Below are positions 47,296 to 60,085 of a stretch of 64,000 bases of DNA, piece by piece (position 1 is the stretch's first letter; each line of letters opens with the position of its first letter). The position numbers were made by a program, and so were the translations under genes. Source of the DNA: Gloeopeniophorella convolvens (lineage: Eukaryota > Basidiomycota > Agaricomycetes > Russulales); assembly GCA_022496205.1 (NCBI GenBank), contig WTXD01000050.1:62001-126000 (forward strand). Reading direction: 5' to 3'. The notes under the pieces were generated by a model. The model had not been told where the DNA came from, searched no databases, and saw only the letters and a list, made by a program, of their open reading frames with translations.

Positions 47296-48606
47296 ATGTC
47301 TCTCCCACAAACACACGCCGTATACCGTGCAAAAGATTTCACCAATGGCCCTTCTGCCCTAGACAAAAGGACGGAGCCCCTGCCTACGCCACAGGCACAC
47401 GAAGTCCTCGTGAGGATACGTGCCGTCTCGCTCAACTACCGCGACGTCGCTATCCTGCGGAGCAAATACGGTCTTCCCGTGAAGGATGATGTTGTCCTTG
47501 GTGGAGACGCAGCTGGGGAAATCGCAGCAGTTGGGCCAAATGCGGGGTTCAACGTTGGCGACCGCGTCGTCGCGATTTTCGACCTTAAGAATCTATACGG
47601 CCCTGCGAAGAGTGCCGATAGTGAGTTCAAAAGGTGTATCTACGCGTACAATCTTTCTTATCTGTCTACGCAGACTGTCTCGGCAGTTTCATCGACGGCA
47701 CCCTCCAAGAATATCGCGTCTTCTCGGAAGAGGAAGTGTTACGCTACCCGCAGTACCTCAGTTTCGAAGAGGCATCTTGTCTGCCTATCGCCTCAATGAC
47801 AGCGTGGAACGTATTTTATGGCAGTAATCCGCTACTCCCTGGCCAGACGGTTGTTTTCCAGGGGACCGGTGGTGTGTCTATAGCTGGACTGCAGATTGCC
47901 GACGCAGCCGGCGCGGTGGTGCGCTCTCACTTTCTTCTGATTCGATCCTGCCACTAACAAGACCATGCGCCAGACAATCGTCACCTCTTCCTCCGATGAA
48001 AAGCTCAAGGTGAGTGTCGTGTTTCGCGGCAGTCGAATACGGGCACAGACATTCTACAGCTCGCCAAGAAACTCGGCGCGACGCACACCATCAATTACAA
48101 GAAGCAACTCGACTGGGCAGCGGCAGTGAACGAGGTTCGTCAAGGTCGACCTGTGTTTTTCTTGCAAGATTGTGACTGACGTTTACATGCAAGCTGACGC
48201 ATGGAGTGGGCGCCGACCATATATTCGATAATGTTGGACTCGCCGATATAGAGAATTGCTTCAAATGTATTGCACCAGGCGGCACCATCAACGCCATCGG
48301 GTTCCTCGGTGGTCAGGATGTCAATAAAGTCGTAAACACCCCGTTATTGGCACTGGCCAGAAATGCTACTCTCCGGTATGTTGCATGAATCTAGCGACTA
48401 CGACGAGCCCTCACTCGAAGATTTCCGATAGGGGTATCCGCGTCGGTTCAAAGCAGCAGTTCGAAGATCTTCTTCGTTTCTATGAGGCGCGCCAGGTCCA
48501 TCCATATATTGACCGACTTTTCCCGTTCGATCAAACGGTGCAGGCGCTCGAGTATCTGGAGAGCGGCCAGCACTTTGGAAAAATCGTTGTCAGCATTCCT
48601 GGGTAG
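47296..48606 (+). CDS. MDR-superfamily NAD(P)H oxidoreductase (zinc-independent alcohol dehydrogenase-like)
   Basis: Starts MSLPQTHAVYRAKDFTNGPS. The GroES-like N-terminal domain contains HEVLVRIRAVSLNYRDVAIL and VVLGGDAAGEIAAVGPNAGF. NYRD stands where zinc enzymes have the catalytic Cys, so a zinc-free quinone-reductase-like reaction is more likely. After an intron come LGSFIDGTLQEYRVF, PLLPGQTVVFQGTGGVSIAG (Rossmann, GTGGVS), ADAAGA, TIVTSSSDEKLK, LAKKLGATHTINYK, HGVGADHIFDNVG and IAPGGTINAIGFLGG. The end is GIRVGSKQQFEDLLRF to FGKIVVSIPG. About six introns. It converges on the F-box gene, the stops being about 105 bp apart. Confidence 0.85.
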
Positions 48607-48710
48607 GTGGTATCTCAGTAGACGAGGTTGAAGAATACGAACGAAGGCCCACCTATGTATATATTCTATGGTATGGCCCAATACAGAAGGACGGATTGAT
48701 GACTCAGGAA

Positions 48711-50183
48711 TCATGAGGAATCATGAGAAGTGATCGACGAGTCGGTCACGGCGATCATGTTGGAGAGATAGGTTAAGCGCCCATTGATCGTGACAGGCAG
48801 ACGCCCCGCGCGGTAGCACGCATCTGCGAATGGCACCAGCGCGTCCTCTCCACCGTCATTGACGACTATCTCGCGCAGCTCCGGGAGCAGATCCGCTGGA
48901 ATCTCCTCGTCGTCGCGCGGCAGCGCACTCGCAAGCGGCGTCGCGAGCCTCGTCTCTACCGTGAGTTGCCTCACACTTCCGAATGGCTGCAACAGCCCGC
49001 GCCACAAGTCGCGTTCGGCTTCGGCCTGATTCTTCCACCACCAGCGCCATGCGCTCAGCTGCAGGGTAAGATTCTGAGAGATTGAGAGCATAGGCCGAAG
49101 CGCGGCACAGATCTGCATTGCACAGGAAACCTGCCAGTCGAACCGGCGGCATGGGACGGTCACGTAGAGATAACCTTCATCAGGCCGAGGGTCGACATGG
49201 GACATGATGACCATGGAGCCTTCGCGGAAAGCGATGGTCATATCGCTGTGCTTCTGCATGACGCTTGCTGTCGCGATAAACTGTGGCAGTGACTGAAGGG
49301 AGAAAGTGAGCTGATTGAAGAGTGTGATGCGGAATTGCTTGAGCAGTGGGGCATTGACACGGGTTAAAAAGTTGTTCAGGTATTCACTCGAGCCTTTGAG
49401 CGCGAGCAGCTCCAGGCTGGAGAGAGCGATGCGCGCCGTGGAGGTATGGGACAGCCATCCTGAAGAGGCAACGCGGGGAGTGGGGGAAAGGAATTGGATA
49501 AGCAAGTCTCGGAGGTGATGCATGGTCGACAGCCGCTCCACCAGCTCATCTGGAGGAAGAAGAGAAGAGTCCTGGATGCAGTCGAGGTGAAGGATAACAA
49601 GATCAGTAGTTGAAGCGAGTAGCGCCAATCCTCTCGGAAGCGAAACGCCCGATAGCCAGAGCTGGCGTAAATGCGGGGCCTGAAGCGCCGCGGGCAGGGT
49701 AGGGCCCCGGCCTGAATCCAGATACCTTGATTCTAAAAGGAGCCTTTCCAACAGCGGAAATGCATCATCTAGGGTGTTAACGAAGCGTTCCAGATTTCGG
49801 AGAGGCACCGCGTGAAGTCCAATGCTTTTCAAGCGTTGGCAATGCCTGAGCAGAAGGTGTATCGACTCGTCCTCATATTCGGGATCATCTTCGTCCGAGG
49901 TGTCTGCCATATCTCGTTTCTCGGCCACCGTTGCGCGATGATCATACTCCATAACGATGGGGAACGGTGGTAAAGAAGCCAGCATACTTGCTAAGGGCGA
50001 GCGGTTCGTGAAGAAGAGATGCAAGTCTAGGCGGGAAGCGGAGGAAAGCAGAAGGGACTGCCACCGTACACAAACGCGAGCGAGCCTCAACCATGTGCCT
50101 TGCTGGAACCAGGAACTTTTACTGTCAGGGGAGATGCACGACGCGAATATCTCCAAGAGAACATCGTCATTGAGCTCGTTCAT
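48711..50183 (-). CDS. F-box protein, intronless
   Basis: Single exon of 490 codons. It starts MNELNDDVLLEIFASCISPD, an F-box-like helix pair continued by WLRLARVCVRWQSLLLSSAS. The start at 50183 is chosen because an N-terminal F-box directly follows. The in-frame upstream extension to 50444 has no family character. The rest is leucine-rich and repeat-like (HCQRLKSIGLHAVPLRNLER, LQAPHLRQLWLSGVSLPRGL, ALSSLELLALKGSSEYLNNF), as in the many variable F-box/LRR-like proteins of Agaricomycetes. It ends SSITSHDSS. The substrate is unknown. Confidence 0.78.
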   Translation of the reverse strand: MNELNDDVLLEIFASCISPDSKSSWFQQGTWLRLARVCVRWQSLLLSSASRLDLHLFFTNRSPLASMLASLPPFPIVMEYDHRATVAEKRDMADTSDEDDPEYEDESIHLLLRHCQRLKSIGLHAVPLRNLERFVNTLDDAFPLLERLLLESRYLDSGRGPTLPAALQAPHLRQLWLSGVSLPRGLALLASTTDLVILHLDCIQDSSLLPPDELVERLSTMHHLRDLLIQFLSPTPRVASSGWLSHTSTARIALSSLELLALKGSSEYLNNFLTRVNAPLLKQFRITLFNQLTFSLQSLPQFIATASVMQKHSDMTIAFREGSMVIMSHVDPRPDEGYLYVTVPCRRFDWQVSCAMQICAALRPMLSISQNLTLQLSAWRWWWKNQAEAERDLWRGLLQPFGSVRQLTVETRLATPLASALPRDDEEIPADLLPELREIVVNDGGEDALVPFADACYRAGRLPVTINGRLTYLSNMIAVTDSSITSHDSS

Positions 50184-51224
50184 AGTGATCCGCGGATTGG
50201 TGCCTAGTAGTCCTATCGGTTGATTCAGTGTTTTAAGAGACGAAGACAAAAATGTATTATTGCAGCTCACCTCGCTCCCTTCGGGGTTCGCTCCTCCTTT
50301 TAGGTCGTGGTGCCAGAGACCCGCGTGTGGGAGGTGGCCTGCCTGCCGGCAGGGGTTCGTCATTCGGCGAGCTTGAGCCGTCTGATACAGACCGGCAGCA
50401 TGCACGTCAATCCTAGGAACAAGCGGAGCACTAGAAAGGATCACTCACTTTCGAATTTTCTCTGGTTCCTTCTATTCTTCTTAGGCTCTCTGCGTACCAG
50501 AGGGTCTTCAGCCAGGGATGGGCCGTCACTGATGGAGGATCTTCCGCTCGCCCTATCCCCTGAGTAATCTGCCATCATCTCCGATAGGCTCGGACAGCAC
50601 CCGCAGAAAGGTCGGCACAGACAGTGGACAAAGTGGCCGATTACAGCGTCTACCTGGAGGGTTTCTGTCGGAGATGTCGATGAACGCACGCAAAGATCAG
50701 AGTCGAGCGCCTTCCGAGTCACCGAGGGTGCGTCGCGCCGCGTGGTCAAACGTGTGACTGTCGGATGCCAGTGAATATGCATAATGCTTGGCGCGCCGGT
50801 CTGTGGCTAGCAGTACTTAAGTCCGGTAGGAAGCCGTATCCTGCCCGGTCCAGCAGGACGATTGTTGAGCAGGGGCAACCAGAGATGTTATGCATGTCGA
50901 TCCGAGACATCATCGTGCGCAGCAGCGACAAAGAGGACTCGGAGTCTAGTCTCTCGGTGAATAAGTATTCGGTGAATAAGTATGCCGGTTTCCCCGCAGC
51001 AAGCTGGACTGAGGCACGTGAAAAGTCTCCGTATCAGCCACGTGTCCGAGCGCTCCTTGAAACAGTTTCTGACCGCAACGAACCGAAAATGGCCATCAAC
51101 ATCAACGTCACATTCAACACCAACCTCATCATGTACCGTTATGTGAATACAAGATAATCGTTACGCCGATTCGAGTCCGAGTCCGCAGTCGTACCCGCAG
51201 ATACATACATTCCACGCCCACTAC
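50184..51224. other. Intergenic, about 1 kb
   Basis: No supported gene. Contains a short tandem repeat of CGGTGAATAAGTAT(T/G) at about 50957-50986. The open frames here lack domain features. Confidence 0.55.
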
Positions 51225-52405
51225 CTAGAAGGGCAGGATTTCAAAGTCCCCATTCGAATTGAACGAGAACTCGAGAAGAGCCGGACCGGCAATCGTCTTA
51301 TCGTCAGCGACGCCGTCGGCGTCGGTTGTGACAAGAAGATAGACCACACCGCGGAGTTCCCCAGGGATGCTGACACTCAGGTCATCACCCAGAGGCACGA
51401 CGACAGCATTCTGTCCGCTCAGGAATGCACCATATAATTTTGTGGAACGGTCAAACCCGTCGGGAAGTGCGAAGTGGAGCGGCGTCGTCGAGCCTGGCAT
51501 GGCGCTAGCGGGATCTGGGAGAGTAAGCGCAGCGAACGCAGTGGCTGGGAGTTTGGGATTGTCGGAGGGACAAGACGTAATGAAGCTGGACGCAAGCGTG
51601 AAGGCTTGGTCCGGGTCAAGGGGGGTCTCGAGTCGAAAGTCAGCCAAAAGTTTCGGTCGATAGTTATATAAAGTACCCACGTCAAAGGAGCTACTCCAAG
51701 GGCTGCCCTTGCGGACAGCAGAGTCAAGCCAGGCAGAGTGACGTGCCTCGACCGACAGGATCGTCGCAGCGGCGACGAGGGTATCCTAGATGCTCCAGGT
51801 GAGCTTCCGCTTCGGCTGTTTGAGAAAAAGACGAGACGCACTTTACTCTGAACGAACCGTGATGCCCCAATGTATGCCGAATCACCTGGCGTGAGGTCAC
51901 GGCACTGCGGGACACTATCAGTGAATGGGTTGCTCACCAACAGTCTCAAGCGCATGACTGAGGGTCACGAAAGACTTGGGGTCCGTGTAAGGGCTGGATG
52001 ACTCAACGTGAGGAAGACATTGAAAAAAAAGACCACATCCACATACAACGAATACGTGCAAGGTTTGGTGGCCTTATCCCCGAGAGCCTCTTGCAAAAAT
52101 TGGACATGCTCGGCCTCGTGAGCGGCAATCTGTTTGATGCGGCCGTACGACCAGTCCGCCAAACCCGCGTCGATGAAATCCTGTTGGGTGAACTTGGAGA
52201 GCCCTTCGGAGTAGAACGCGTTCTCCAGGTGCTCGAGGGTCAGAGCAAAATTCAGAACGTCGGTGTCTGGGGGTAAAGATACTGTCAGTGTGCGTGAGGA
52301 GCGCGGCGGGACGTGCTACACACCACTAATGTCGCGGGGTATAGGGCGGCCATGGGCGACAGCTGCCAAAATGGAAAAAGGCAAGAGACTGGCTGTGAAC
52401 TTCAT
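51225..52405 (-). CDS. Secreted ferritin-fold protein, Rds1-like
   Basis: Starts MKFTASLLPFSILAAVAHGR, a signal peptide (ATG 52403-52405). After a short intron comes TDVLNFALTLEHLENAFYSE, then LADWSYGRIKQIAAHEAEHV with an ExxH pair, and KPCTPYTDPKSFVTLSHALE. Further exons read GDSAYIGASRFVQSK and LVAAATILSVEARHSAWL with a second ExxH. The C-terminal part is beta-rich (TLYNYRPKLLADFRLETPLD) and ends NSNGDFEILPF. The two Glu-rich helices and two ExxH helices fit a ferritin-like four-helix bundle. S. pombe rds1 and related proteins are stress- or development-induced. The metal-binding role is inferred from the ligands. Confidence 0.83.
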
Positions 52406-52704
52406 GATTAGGAAGATGGGAGAGACAAATGAGCGGAAGGGGCTGGAAGCTGGAAGGAATGCCTAGGATGAAGGCGGAGAGAGGTAGTCTGAAGACAACC
52501 AAAGGAGAGAGTGGGGACGGGGGAGGACGATGTTTAAGTATGCATCGCGCTCGCCCGAGCTCCCCGAGCTTCGATTGGAATCCGCGATCCGCTGCAGACA
52601 GACATACGTCATCGTACCATGAAAGCGTATATTCTGCGACTGCGGTGAATGGAATCAATCGTACATACAAGCTCGAGACAGGTCTGTAGGCCATGCGGCC
52701 ACGC

Positions 52705-55700
52705 TCACTGCAACGCGGCGGCGACGAGCTCGAGGATCTCGCGGGTGACCTTGCCCCGGTTCTTGTCGTCCTTTGCTATCGGCTGCCACGCTACCCCGTG
52801 GTGCGGCTCCGCGGCCGCGCACCTTGTCGCCACGTCCTCCCGGTGCGCCGCCGTCCCGTGCTGCCGTTCGAACTTGAGCCACCACGCCCACGCGTCGCCC
52901 AGGTCCGGGTCCGCGCTCACTGCGCGGCCGAACCACTGCCGCGCCTTCTCGATCTTGCGCTCCGCCCAGAAGAGCCGTGCGACCGTGCAGATTACCACCG
53001 GGTCGTCTGCGCACTTCTTCAATGCGTCTACGCTCCGTGCCTTCCGCTGGGGTCGCGCCTCGGCCCAGATGGCCATCGACCACAGTGGGCCGGACGTCGG
53101 GCACTCTTGCAGCGCCCGCGCGAGCAACGCCTTGCCCGCGGCGCCTGAGCGTTCTTCGACGCCGACTGCTTCCACCCAGAGTACATCGCTCTTCGGGTTG
53201 ACCAACCGCGCTTTTTCGAGCAGTGCACGGGCACGAATGCTCTTCCCATCGGCTTCCTCGAGTCGGCTTGCAAGCACCCAGAGCGTGATGTCCTTCGGCA
53301 CGGCCTTGAGCCCTGCAGCGAAGGCCGCGCGAGCTGCAGGATAATTTTTGGCGGCTTGATGTATCTGGCCTTGGATCATGTAGAGCTTCGCGAACTTCGG
53401 GTATTTGGAGAGGGCCGTGGAGACAGTCGACAGCGCAAGCTCCGTTTGGCCCTGTTGTCGTTCAAAGACGGCCGACTTCATCCAGATCTGCGAGAACAGT
53501 CAACTTTGCGGTGTAAATGGTCAGAGGCGACAACGCACCCTCTCGGTGTCTGCTACCGTCCGCGCACGAACCAACAGCTCGCGTGCGACGCCAAGTTCGC
53601 CGTTTTCAGCCTCGAGCTTGACCGCAGCGAGCCAGATCTGCTCGCTCTCCGAGTTCTTCACGAACGCGCGCTCGAGTACCTCACGCGCAGCAGGCACGTC
53701 ACCGCCGAGCCACTTCTCCTTCGCCCACATGAGCCAGAGTACCTCGGCCTGAGGGCAGCAGTCGACCGCCCGTGCGAGCAGCTTGTCAAGGCTCTCGCGC
53801 GTTCCATGCGCCTTCTCAAGATCTGCAGCACGACGCCACAGGTCCCGACGGTCGGGGAACACACGCAACGCGTACGCAAGCACCGCCCGCGCGGTGCCCA
53901 CGCGTCCGCGAGCCTCGGCGGCCTCGGCATCGCCCAGCCATGTTGCGAGCCGATCTTCCTCCTCGACGTCCATCGCCACCGTCGCTGCGACGATGGCCTC
54001 GCACGTCCTCGGCGCGCCCTCAGCTTCACATCGCTCCGCCTCTTTCAGCCATTGCTCACGCGTCAACAGCACGCCGTGCGCGCGTAGCGCGCGCACAGCG
54101 GCGACGAGGGTGTTGTCTACGCGTTCGAGCTTTTCTACGCGCTTCTCCTCGGATAGTTCTGCAGCGTAGGCTTCTTGCTCGATCAAGCGGCCGGCGGCAA
54201 TCCAGATGTCATGGGAAGTTGGTACTGCCTTGCGCGCCTTGTTGAGGACGGCTTTAGCGTTTTCGGGTGTTTCGAGACGTGCAAGGGCGAGCCAGAGTTC
54301 GACGGAGAGAGGAATGAGTTCGACGGCGCGCGAGAGTAGAATACGTGCGTCGGCGGGCGAGGTTTCGAGGTTGACAGTCTCTTTCCAGAGGCGGACCGAA
54401 TTAGGGATATGTTCCAGAGCTACGTAATAGGATGAGGATCTGCCTGAGTACTGGCGGGGGATAACCGTACCTCGACGCAACACGCGCTTCTTGGCCTTGA
54501 CATCGTGTTCAAGATCCGCCGCTGCTAGCCAGACTTTGACACTCTGGCCTACGTGTTGCACGGCATTGGCAAGAATAACCTTTGCGTCGTCGTTTTGCTA
54601 TCAAGGTGCTATCAGTATACGATAGTCCAATGTTGTAGAGACGGCATACATGCAGTCTTGCAGCTTCTAACCATATGTCTTCACTTTTCTGGCACTGCTC
54701 GCAACCTTGCTTGATAAGCTTGCGTGCAGCCACCATGCGCCCAGCGTGCTCCTCCAACGCAGCGGCCGCGATCCATCCTGGCGCGTGCTTAGGATTGGAT
54801 TTAATGAGGGAGTCGAACAGCATGCGCGCGCGTTTGATGTCGCCAATTTCCGCCTCGGACTTGATGACTTGGCTATCGAGCGAGGTAAGGTACCCTTTCG
54901 GATCAATGGATGTCGACAATCCAGATGTTGTGGAGGTGCCTGAAACCTACAGAGTGGTCAGTCGCACATAGAGACACGAGAGACAGGAAAACTGACTTGG
55001 TCGAGCTTGAGAGACAGGATCTTGTCTCGCGCCTGACCGATCTCGACAAAGTTGGTGAGCGTGCCGGAGTCTGCTGGCGTCTCAAATCCACCATGCTCCT
55101 GTATTTATCGTTCAACAAGGACCCTGGTTTATGGATTTTATGCCACGCACCTGCTGTTGAGCATCCAGCGAGTTCTCAAGCTCGCCCTTTGCCCGGTCGC
55201 CAACGATAATGCTGTCGGGTACTGCAAACATGCGCTCGTCCCGTCGCCGCTTCTTCCTCGTGAGGTTTCCGACCTCAGGTATACTCTCCCACTCCGCATC
55301 CGTGACGACTGAAAGCCCGCGTTTGAGATCCGCAAACTGTTGCTGCAGCTTTGGCCGCTCTGCGCGGTGTTTCGCGAGCTCTGCCTCCTCGCGAGCTTCA
55401 CGCCGCGCGCGCCGCCGCGCGTCCATGTTTTGGTCGACTAGGTCATAAATCTTGTCCGCTTCCTCGTCATCAGCTTCGTATGTGGTGCCGGCAAAGAGGC
55501 CGTACTCGTTGTCGGGGTCCTGGAACTGATCTGGGTCGACTTCGGCCTCCTCGCCACGCCGGGCTTGCGCCTCACTGTGCACGATATCAGCAACGGAGTG
55601 GCTTGGATAGAATGTTACGCACGCGACGACTTCTGCAGAGGGACCTTCTCGTGCAGGACCAATATCCGAACGTGTCGTGAAGCCAGAGGCACTGAAATAG

Positions 55701-55818
55701 ATATGAGCAAGATTTGACGCGACAGGGTAACCAGCACGCACCCTCGACCAAGACCGGCGACATAGGATGCCGGCGCAGGCATAGACAAGAAGGCGAGCTT
55801 ATTCTTATTGGACGCCAT
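52705..55818 (-). CDS. PRP6: Pre-mRNA splicing factor PRP6 (U4/U6.U5 tri-snRNP)
   Basis: Scaffold of the U5/tri-snRNP. It starts MASNKNKLAFLSMPAPASYV. The conserved N-terminal PRP1-type domain contains ASGFTTRSDIGPAR, DPDQFQDPDNEYGLFAGTTY, DLVDQNMDARRRARRE and VVTDAEWESIPEVGNLTRKK. Next come KGYLTSLDSQVIKSEAEIGD and a long array of HAT/TPR helices (SEDIWLEAARLH, NSVRLWKETVNLE, SVELWLALARLE, SHDIWIAAGRLIE, EVLWLMWAKEKWL, SEQIWLAAVKLEAE, DITLWVLASRLEE). The C-terminus is TREILELVAAALQ. Five or so introns, for example near 53482-53526, 54435-54475 and 54588-54650. It shares a promoter of about 190 bp with the LYR gene. Confidence 0.93.
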
Positions 55819-56010
55819 GGCGAGTTATAGTGCGCAATGCCAGAGGCAGGGAGAGTGAAGGTGGTGGACTCGAATTAGGTTCACGGAAGGAGTCACATCG
55901 TGACCCCATGTGCCATGCAAGCGCTCCGCGTCTCCGAACTCCTTCCGCCGTGGCCACTGCCCGTGCAACCGCGTCTACTTGACTCGTAACCACCTCCATT
56001 CTCCATTTCG

Positions 56011-57304
56011 ATGCCCAGCGCTGTCGCTGTGTCCAACAAGCCACTACCACCAACCCCATGGCAGCCTACCGGGGCATCTCTGGCCCGCAGACAGGACGTC
56101 GCGCGCATCGTGTCAGGGCTCCGCTCCGTCCGGCCACGCACGCCGTTTTACTGTCTTGCGGCACATCGTGCGCCAACACTGTGGGGACTTTACAGGGGAC
56201 TTTTGCGTGCGTCTCCAGGGCCAGTCGTACGTCGTGGCCTTACAAAAGGTGGTCATCAAGTTGACTATTGAGTAGGTGCGGTCACGCATACAGGAGCTCT
56301 TCCAGAAGCACCGTCACTTGACTAGCCCTGCGCTCACCAAAGCCCAGCTCGAAAAAGGATACCGAGTACGGACCCAACCTTATATTTCCGGCTTCCTTCG
56401 GCTCACCCCTTGTATTCAATAGTGGCTTGACCTCTTCCATCAGGCGAAACGGGGTGACGAGCACCTGCAAGCCGTCCTCGAGCGATACGAACGCTTGATC
56501 GTTGCCCGACGAGAACACCACAGGATGGCGCGTATCGTAAATGAAGCCCTTGTATGTGGTGCTATACTCTTTTCTTCAGCCTTTCTGAGCTCTTCCCAGG
56601 CTTGGCAACATCGTCTCATCAGCCGGCCCATCGTGACGGGCGGCTTTTTCAAGCCGTCGATATACAACGGCCCCCTGCCACGTCTGAAACCGCAACCCGC
56701 GCATATATCAGGGATGATTCACAAACGACGCTTAGGACGGGCCAAACACGTCGCGCAGCAGCGGCGGCTCTCGTCCCGTCGAGCGGATATGGAAGCAGAG
56801 GCCGGATTTGAGGATGCTCTCATGGCGGCTGGCTCGCGTTTCGTGCCCACGTTTGGTGGACCGCGGCTTACAAAGTGGACAGCGCCTCTAGACGCGAGCT
56901 TGAAATTCCTGCAAGGCATCTTCGAGCGCGATAGTGCGCGGGCGACACGGCAAACACCCCCGAAGCTCCTGCGGCAGCTCGCTGCCGCCCGCCGCGCGCG
57001 CGATGCCAACATCCGGCGGGAGAGACAGCGCGAGTGGCGCGGGGAGGTGCTAACCGCGACCCGCCGCCGCGCAAAGCTCGGCTTCCCTGCGCCTGTGCTC
57101 GACAAGTGGACACCCAGGCACCGCAGGATGCAACTCATCGCGCGGCGCAGCGTCGGCGATGCAGGCTATGTCGGGCAGGTTAAGCGCGCACTTGGTTACA
57201 AGGTCAGACCAGAGGAGGACCAGGTGGACGACGAGACGCGGACGAGGCTGAACGCACAGGACGAGGAGCTGCGGGCGATCAATCGAAGCAGGAGGGTACA
57301 ATGA
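56011..57304 (+). CDS. LYR-motif (Complex 1 LYR-like) protein, probably mitochondrial
   Basis: Starts MPSAVAVSNKPLPPTPWQPT. The LYR signature lies in TLWGLYRGLLRASP, about 60 residues in, followed across an intron by RSRIQELFQKHRHLTSP. Then come WLDLFHQAKRGDEHLQAVLE and RYERLIVARREHHRMARI. After a further intron (about 56551-56599) come WQHRLISRPIVTGGFFKPSI, HISGMIHKRRLGRAKH, TLTKWTAPLD-like sequence and an Arg-rich tail ending INRSRRVQ. LYR proteins serve as assembly factors for respiratory complexes or Fe-S clusters. The long basic C-terminal extension is typical of the fungal form often called a LYR-domain hypothetical protein. The partner complex is not predictable here. Confidence 0.75.
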
Positions 57305-60085
57305 TGCGAGAGGAGCAGGACATGCAAAAGCAGGCACACGCACATGATCAGGCACTGACTGTGGCTAGCAGTGCTAGTTGAGTGGCTCGCCTGGTCCTTG
57401 CATTTGATACAGCTTGACAGGCGCTCGATTCTCCATGCGCCTGCCCTGGCAAGCTGCCGGTGGCTGCGCCAGTGGCCATCGAATCTGCGCGCTGTTTTCA
57501 ATATTCAGGGCCAGTACTTGAGGCTCGCTTTAGCTGATCTTTGGCCTCGGTTTCCTCGGCTCGCCCCAGGCTTGCTCCGCCCGTGACTTACAGGCTCCCC
57601 ACCAGTCGCTCAGCAACTTGTTATCTAGTAACCGTCTGGATGTCCTTGTTACATAGTTTTTTTCTCATCGCACAGCCCCAACTTCGCAGTGCCAATTCTA
57701 GACGTCCGTCTTGCAACATCTCATGACTTACGCCGTGGATGTGCCGTGGATACTCGACCTCGAGAACCATGACCGAAAGGCCGATCACGTCGCCGGCGAA
57801 GTAAATGTGACACCAGGGCGACAGAGAAGTGGATATCCACATACATTCATGTCAAGATTCAGTTTCTAGATATCACGACAGCAGCTAACCGGGATTCTCC
57901 TCATTCCGAGTGGCTTCTTACAAGACAAGACCCTCGTTCTCATTAAATTGCCTTTCTCGATTCCGGTTCATCAATCTCCCTGAACTTCGACGAGCTGGTG
58001 GCCCTCGCAACAGGCCCGGTCCTCCTGGTACGGCTACCCCGTGTCGTGGGATGGAGTTGAGGCGGGAACCCGGTTTCCAGAAGGAGCTGCTTATCGCGGG
58101 ACGTACACAGGTCACAGGACGGCTCTGTTTCGAACGCAAGAGCATCTTGACGCTCTGATTGCTACACTAGTGGCACTACATAACGCACAACGTCAGGCGC
58201 CGCGTTTTGTTAGATGAGGTGGGCACTCGTTGCTCTTGGCTTCGGTTCTGCTGCTCATATCCGGCCCGGCTTATCTTCCGTCGGCTAGGAGATCACGACG
58301 ACTTTTGCAGCAGTTCCGAGATCGCATCTTTCCTCTGGTGGAGATGGAGCGGGGCTGAAGGTGCTGTTCCGCATACGTTTCTATAACTTCCGCCTTTGGA
58401 CTGGCAAGTGTTTCGGATGATATTGCGCTAAGTCAACCTACCTAATTCGCAGGTTTTCGCTCAAATGCGTGAAGATACATTGGCGCCCGCCTGGTAGAGC
58501 TCTCCCGCCGCCACAGTTGGCCAATTACGAGCCCGGCCTACACCCGTCCAATCTCGCTCTGCGCACGCGCCGATCCTCAAGCATCTACTTATCTTTGCGA
58601 AAGGACCTGTTTGGACTCTTCTCCATATGATCAAGAACGACGCCACCAGCGCCACCAACTTCTCTCAAGTGTCTATCTGCTTATATGCTCATCGGCGCGA
58701 GAGTGGTGGTGGGAATCGTCACGCGTCTCGGGACATTGTAAAGATTGGTTGTCAGCGGCTACTGACAAATTACACCCCCAAAGTACCCTGAGCGACATGT
58801 GCCGGAGACTGTCAAACGAGCTATCTCTTTGACATGCGGGCGTTTATCGAGGTGTACACCCGAGCTTCATGAAATAGCTTTGTGGCCTCTGCGCGTCTGC
58901 ACAAACTTTGTAGCTTATTCTAACATTGCCCTCGAGTCTGCGTTGCTGCCTGCCTTCTTCGCTCCCGAAACGCGATCTCGAAGAGAGAGCCTGGTAACTG
59001 TTGTCCTCTTATTCTGTGGCGCAGAAGAGGTGATAGAGAGGTGATAATTCCCATGTCTCAATTTACAACCTTCGCTGACCTTCGCAACTTCTCGCGTGGC
59101 CCGTTCCTGGTTTGGAACCAACGTCATGCCTTCCCACAGATGTTTAGATGTCCACGCCATTTCATCTGGCCGCTCCAAGGTCTTCCGATTCCGTCTGTCC
59201 ATGAATTAGCGTGGAAACGGCGTCTTCACCAGCAGTACCCCCGTGAGGGAATGGACGACCCACGAGCGTTCGATGACAGCTTCTTCGAAGCCTCTACACG
59301 CGCTAAGGCGAGTATAGGGGCAATTCACCGAGATACTCTTCACTATATCACGCAGCCGTCGCCCATCCGGCCATCTTTTCGCGCACCCCAAGGGAACTGC
59401 AGGCATCCAGCTTATAACCCGGTGCCGGAAGGTTCGGAAACAGAACTCTTATTACCCAGAGCAGAGGTGTAGCTTATTCATGTAGCAACCACGCGTGGTG
59501 CATGCCGATCGGCAAATGGACAGACAGACCCGATTACGGAACTTCTTTCAACATTTTAATACTCTCACACGCGGTTTCTCACTTCTATCGAGTATATTGA
59601 CGCTCAGATGTACAGGAAAAGCGTTGAAGACGGAGGTGCGCTGAAACGCTCTATCATGCATCATGGCGGATATCGATCTTCGCCCGCTGGTCAGGGTTTT
59701 TACGCACAGGGCTGCAATTCTGACAGTGACAGTGCGCCCGGGGGTTTGGAAGGAGGATGCCTGGGATGATGAGCCGTGTGCGCATGATGCGCCCCGTGTC
59801 GTTCCCGCATCGGTCAAGCTGCGGTCGTTTGCACCGTCCGTCTGTCGCTTAGCCATTACCCCCAGGCACAGATGTGGGGCGAGCGCGGGGTGCGATTGGT
59901 GTTCGCTCATGTGAGCTTCCATATAAGGCATGTCGACTATGGATCAAGAAGCCTCGCTCTGGACAGATTTCCAGCTTCCCGGGTCTCAGATCTCAGCGTC
60001 GAAAACTTCGTATATAAGTGGACATCCCATATCCACTGGAGCCCCGCGGCTCCCCCTCACCGGCCTCCGCTTGCGCACATCCCAG
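57305..60085. other. Gene-poor stretch of about 2.8 kb
   Basis: No recognisable gene. Plus-strand ORFs at 57910-58158 (82 codons) and 59041-59472 (143 codons) have no known domain and no convincing exon partners. The right end is the promoter of the JEN1-like transporter. Confidence 0.55.
60009..60018 (+). promoter_or_regulatory. TATA box of the JEN1-like gene
   Basis: TATATAAG, about 70 bp before the ATG at 60086. An in-frame upstream ATG at 59930 would place this box inside the coding region, so the downstream start is preferred. Confidence 0.5.

Noticed and set aside
57735..58158. Possible arrestin-like or decayed gene fragments (frames with LENHDRKADHVAGEV and FDELVALATG)
   Set aside because: The fragments are short, in different frames and without a consistent splice model; the similarity is too weak.
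59041..59472. 143-codon plus-strand open frame
   Set aside because: No recognisable family, no neighbouring exons and no promoter signal. It could be a lineage-specific gene but I cannot support it.
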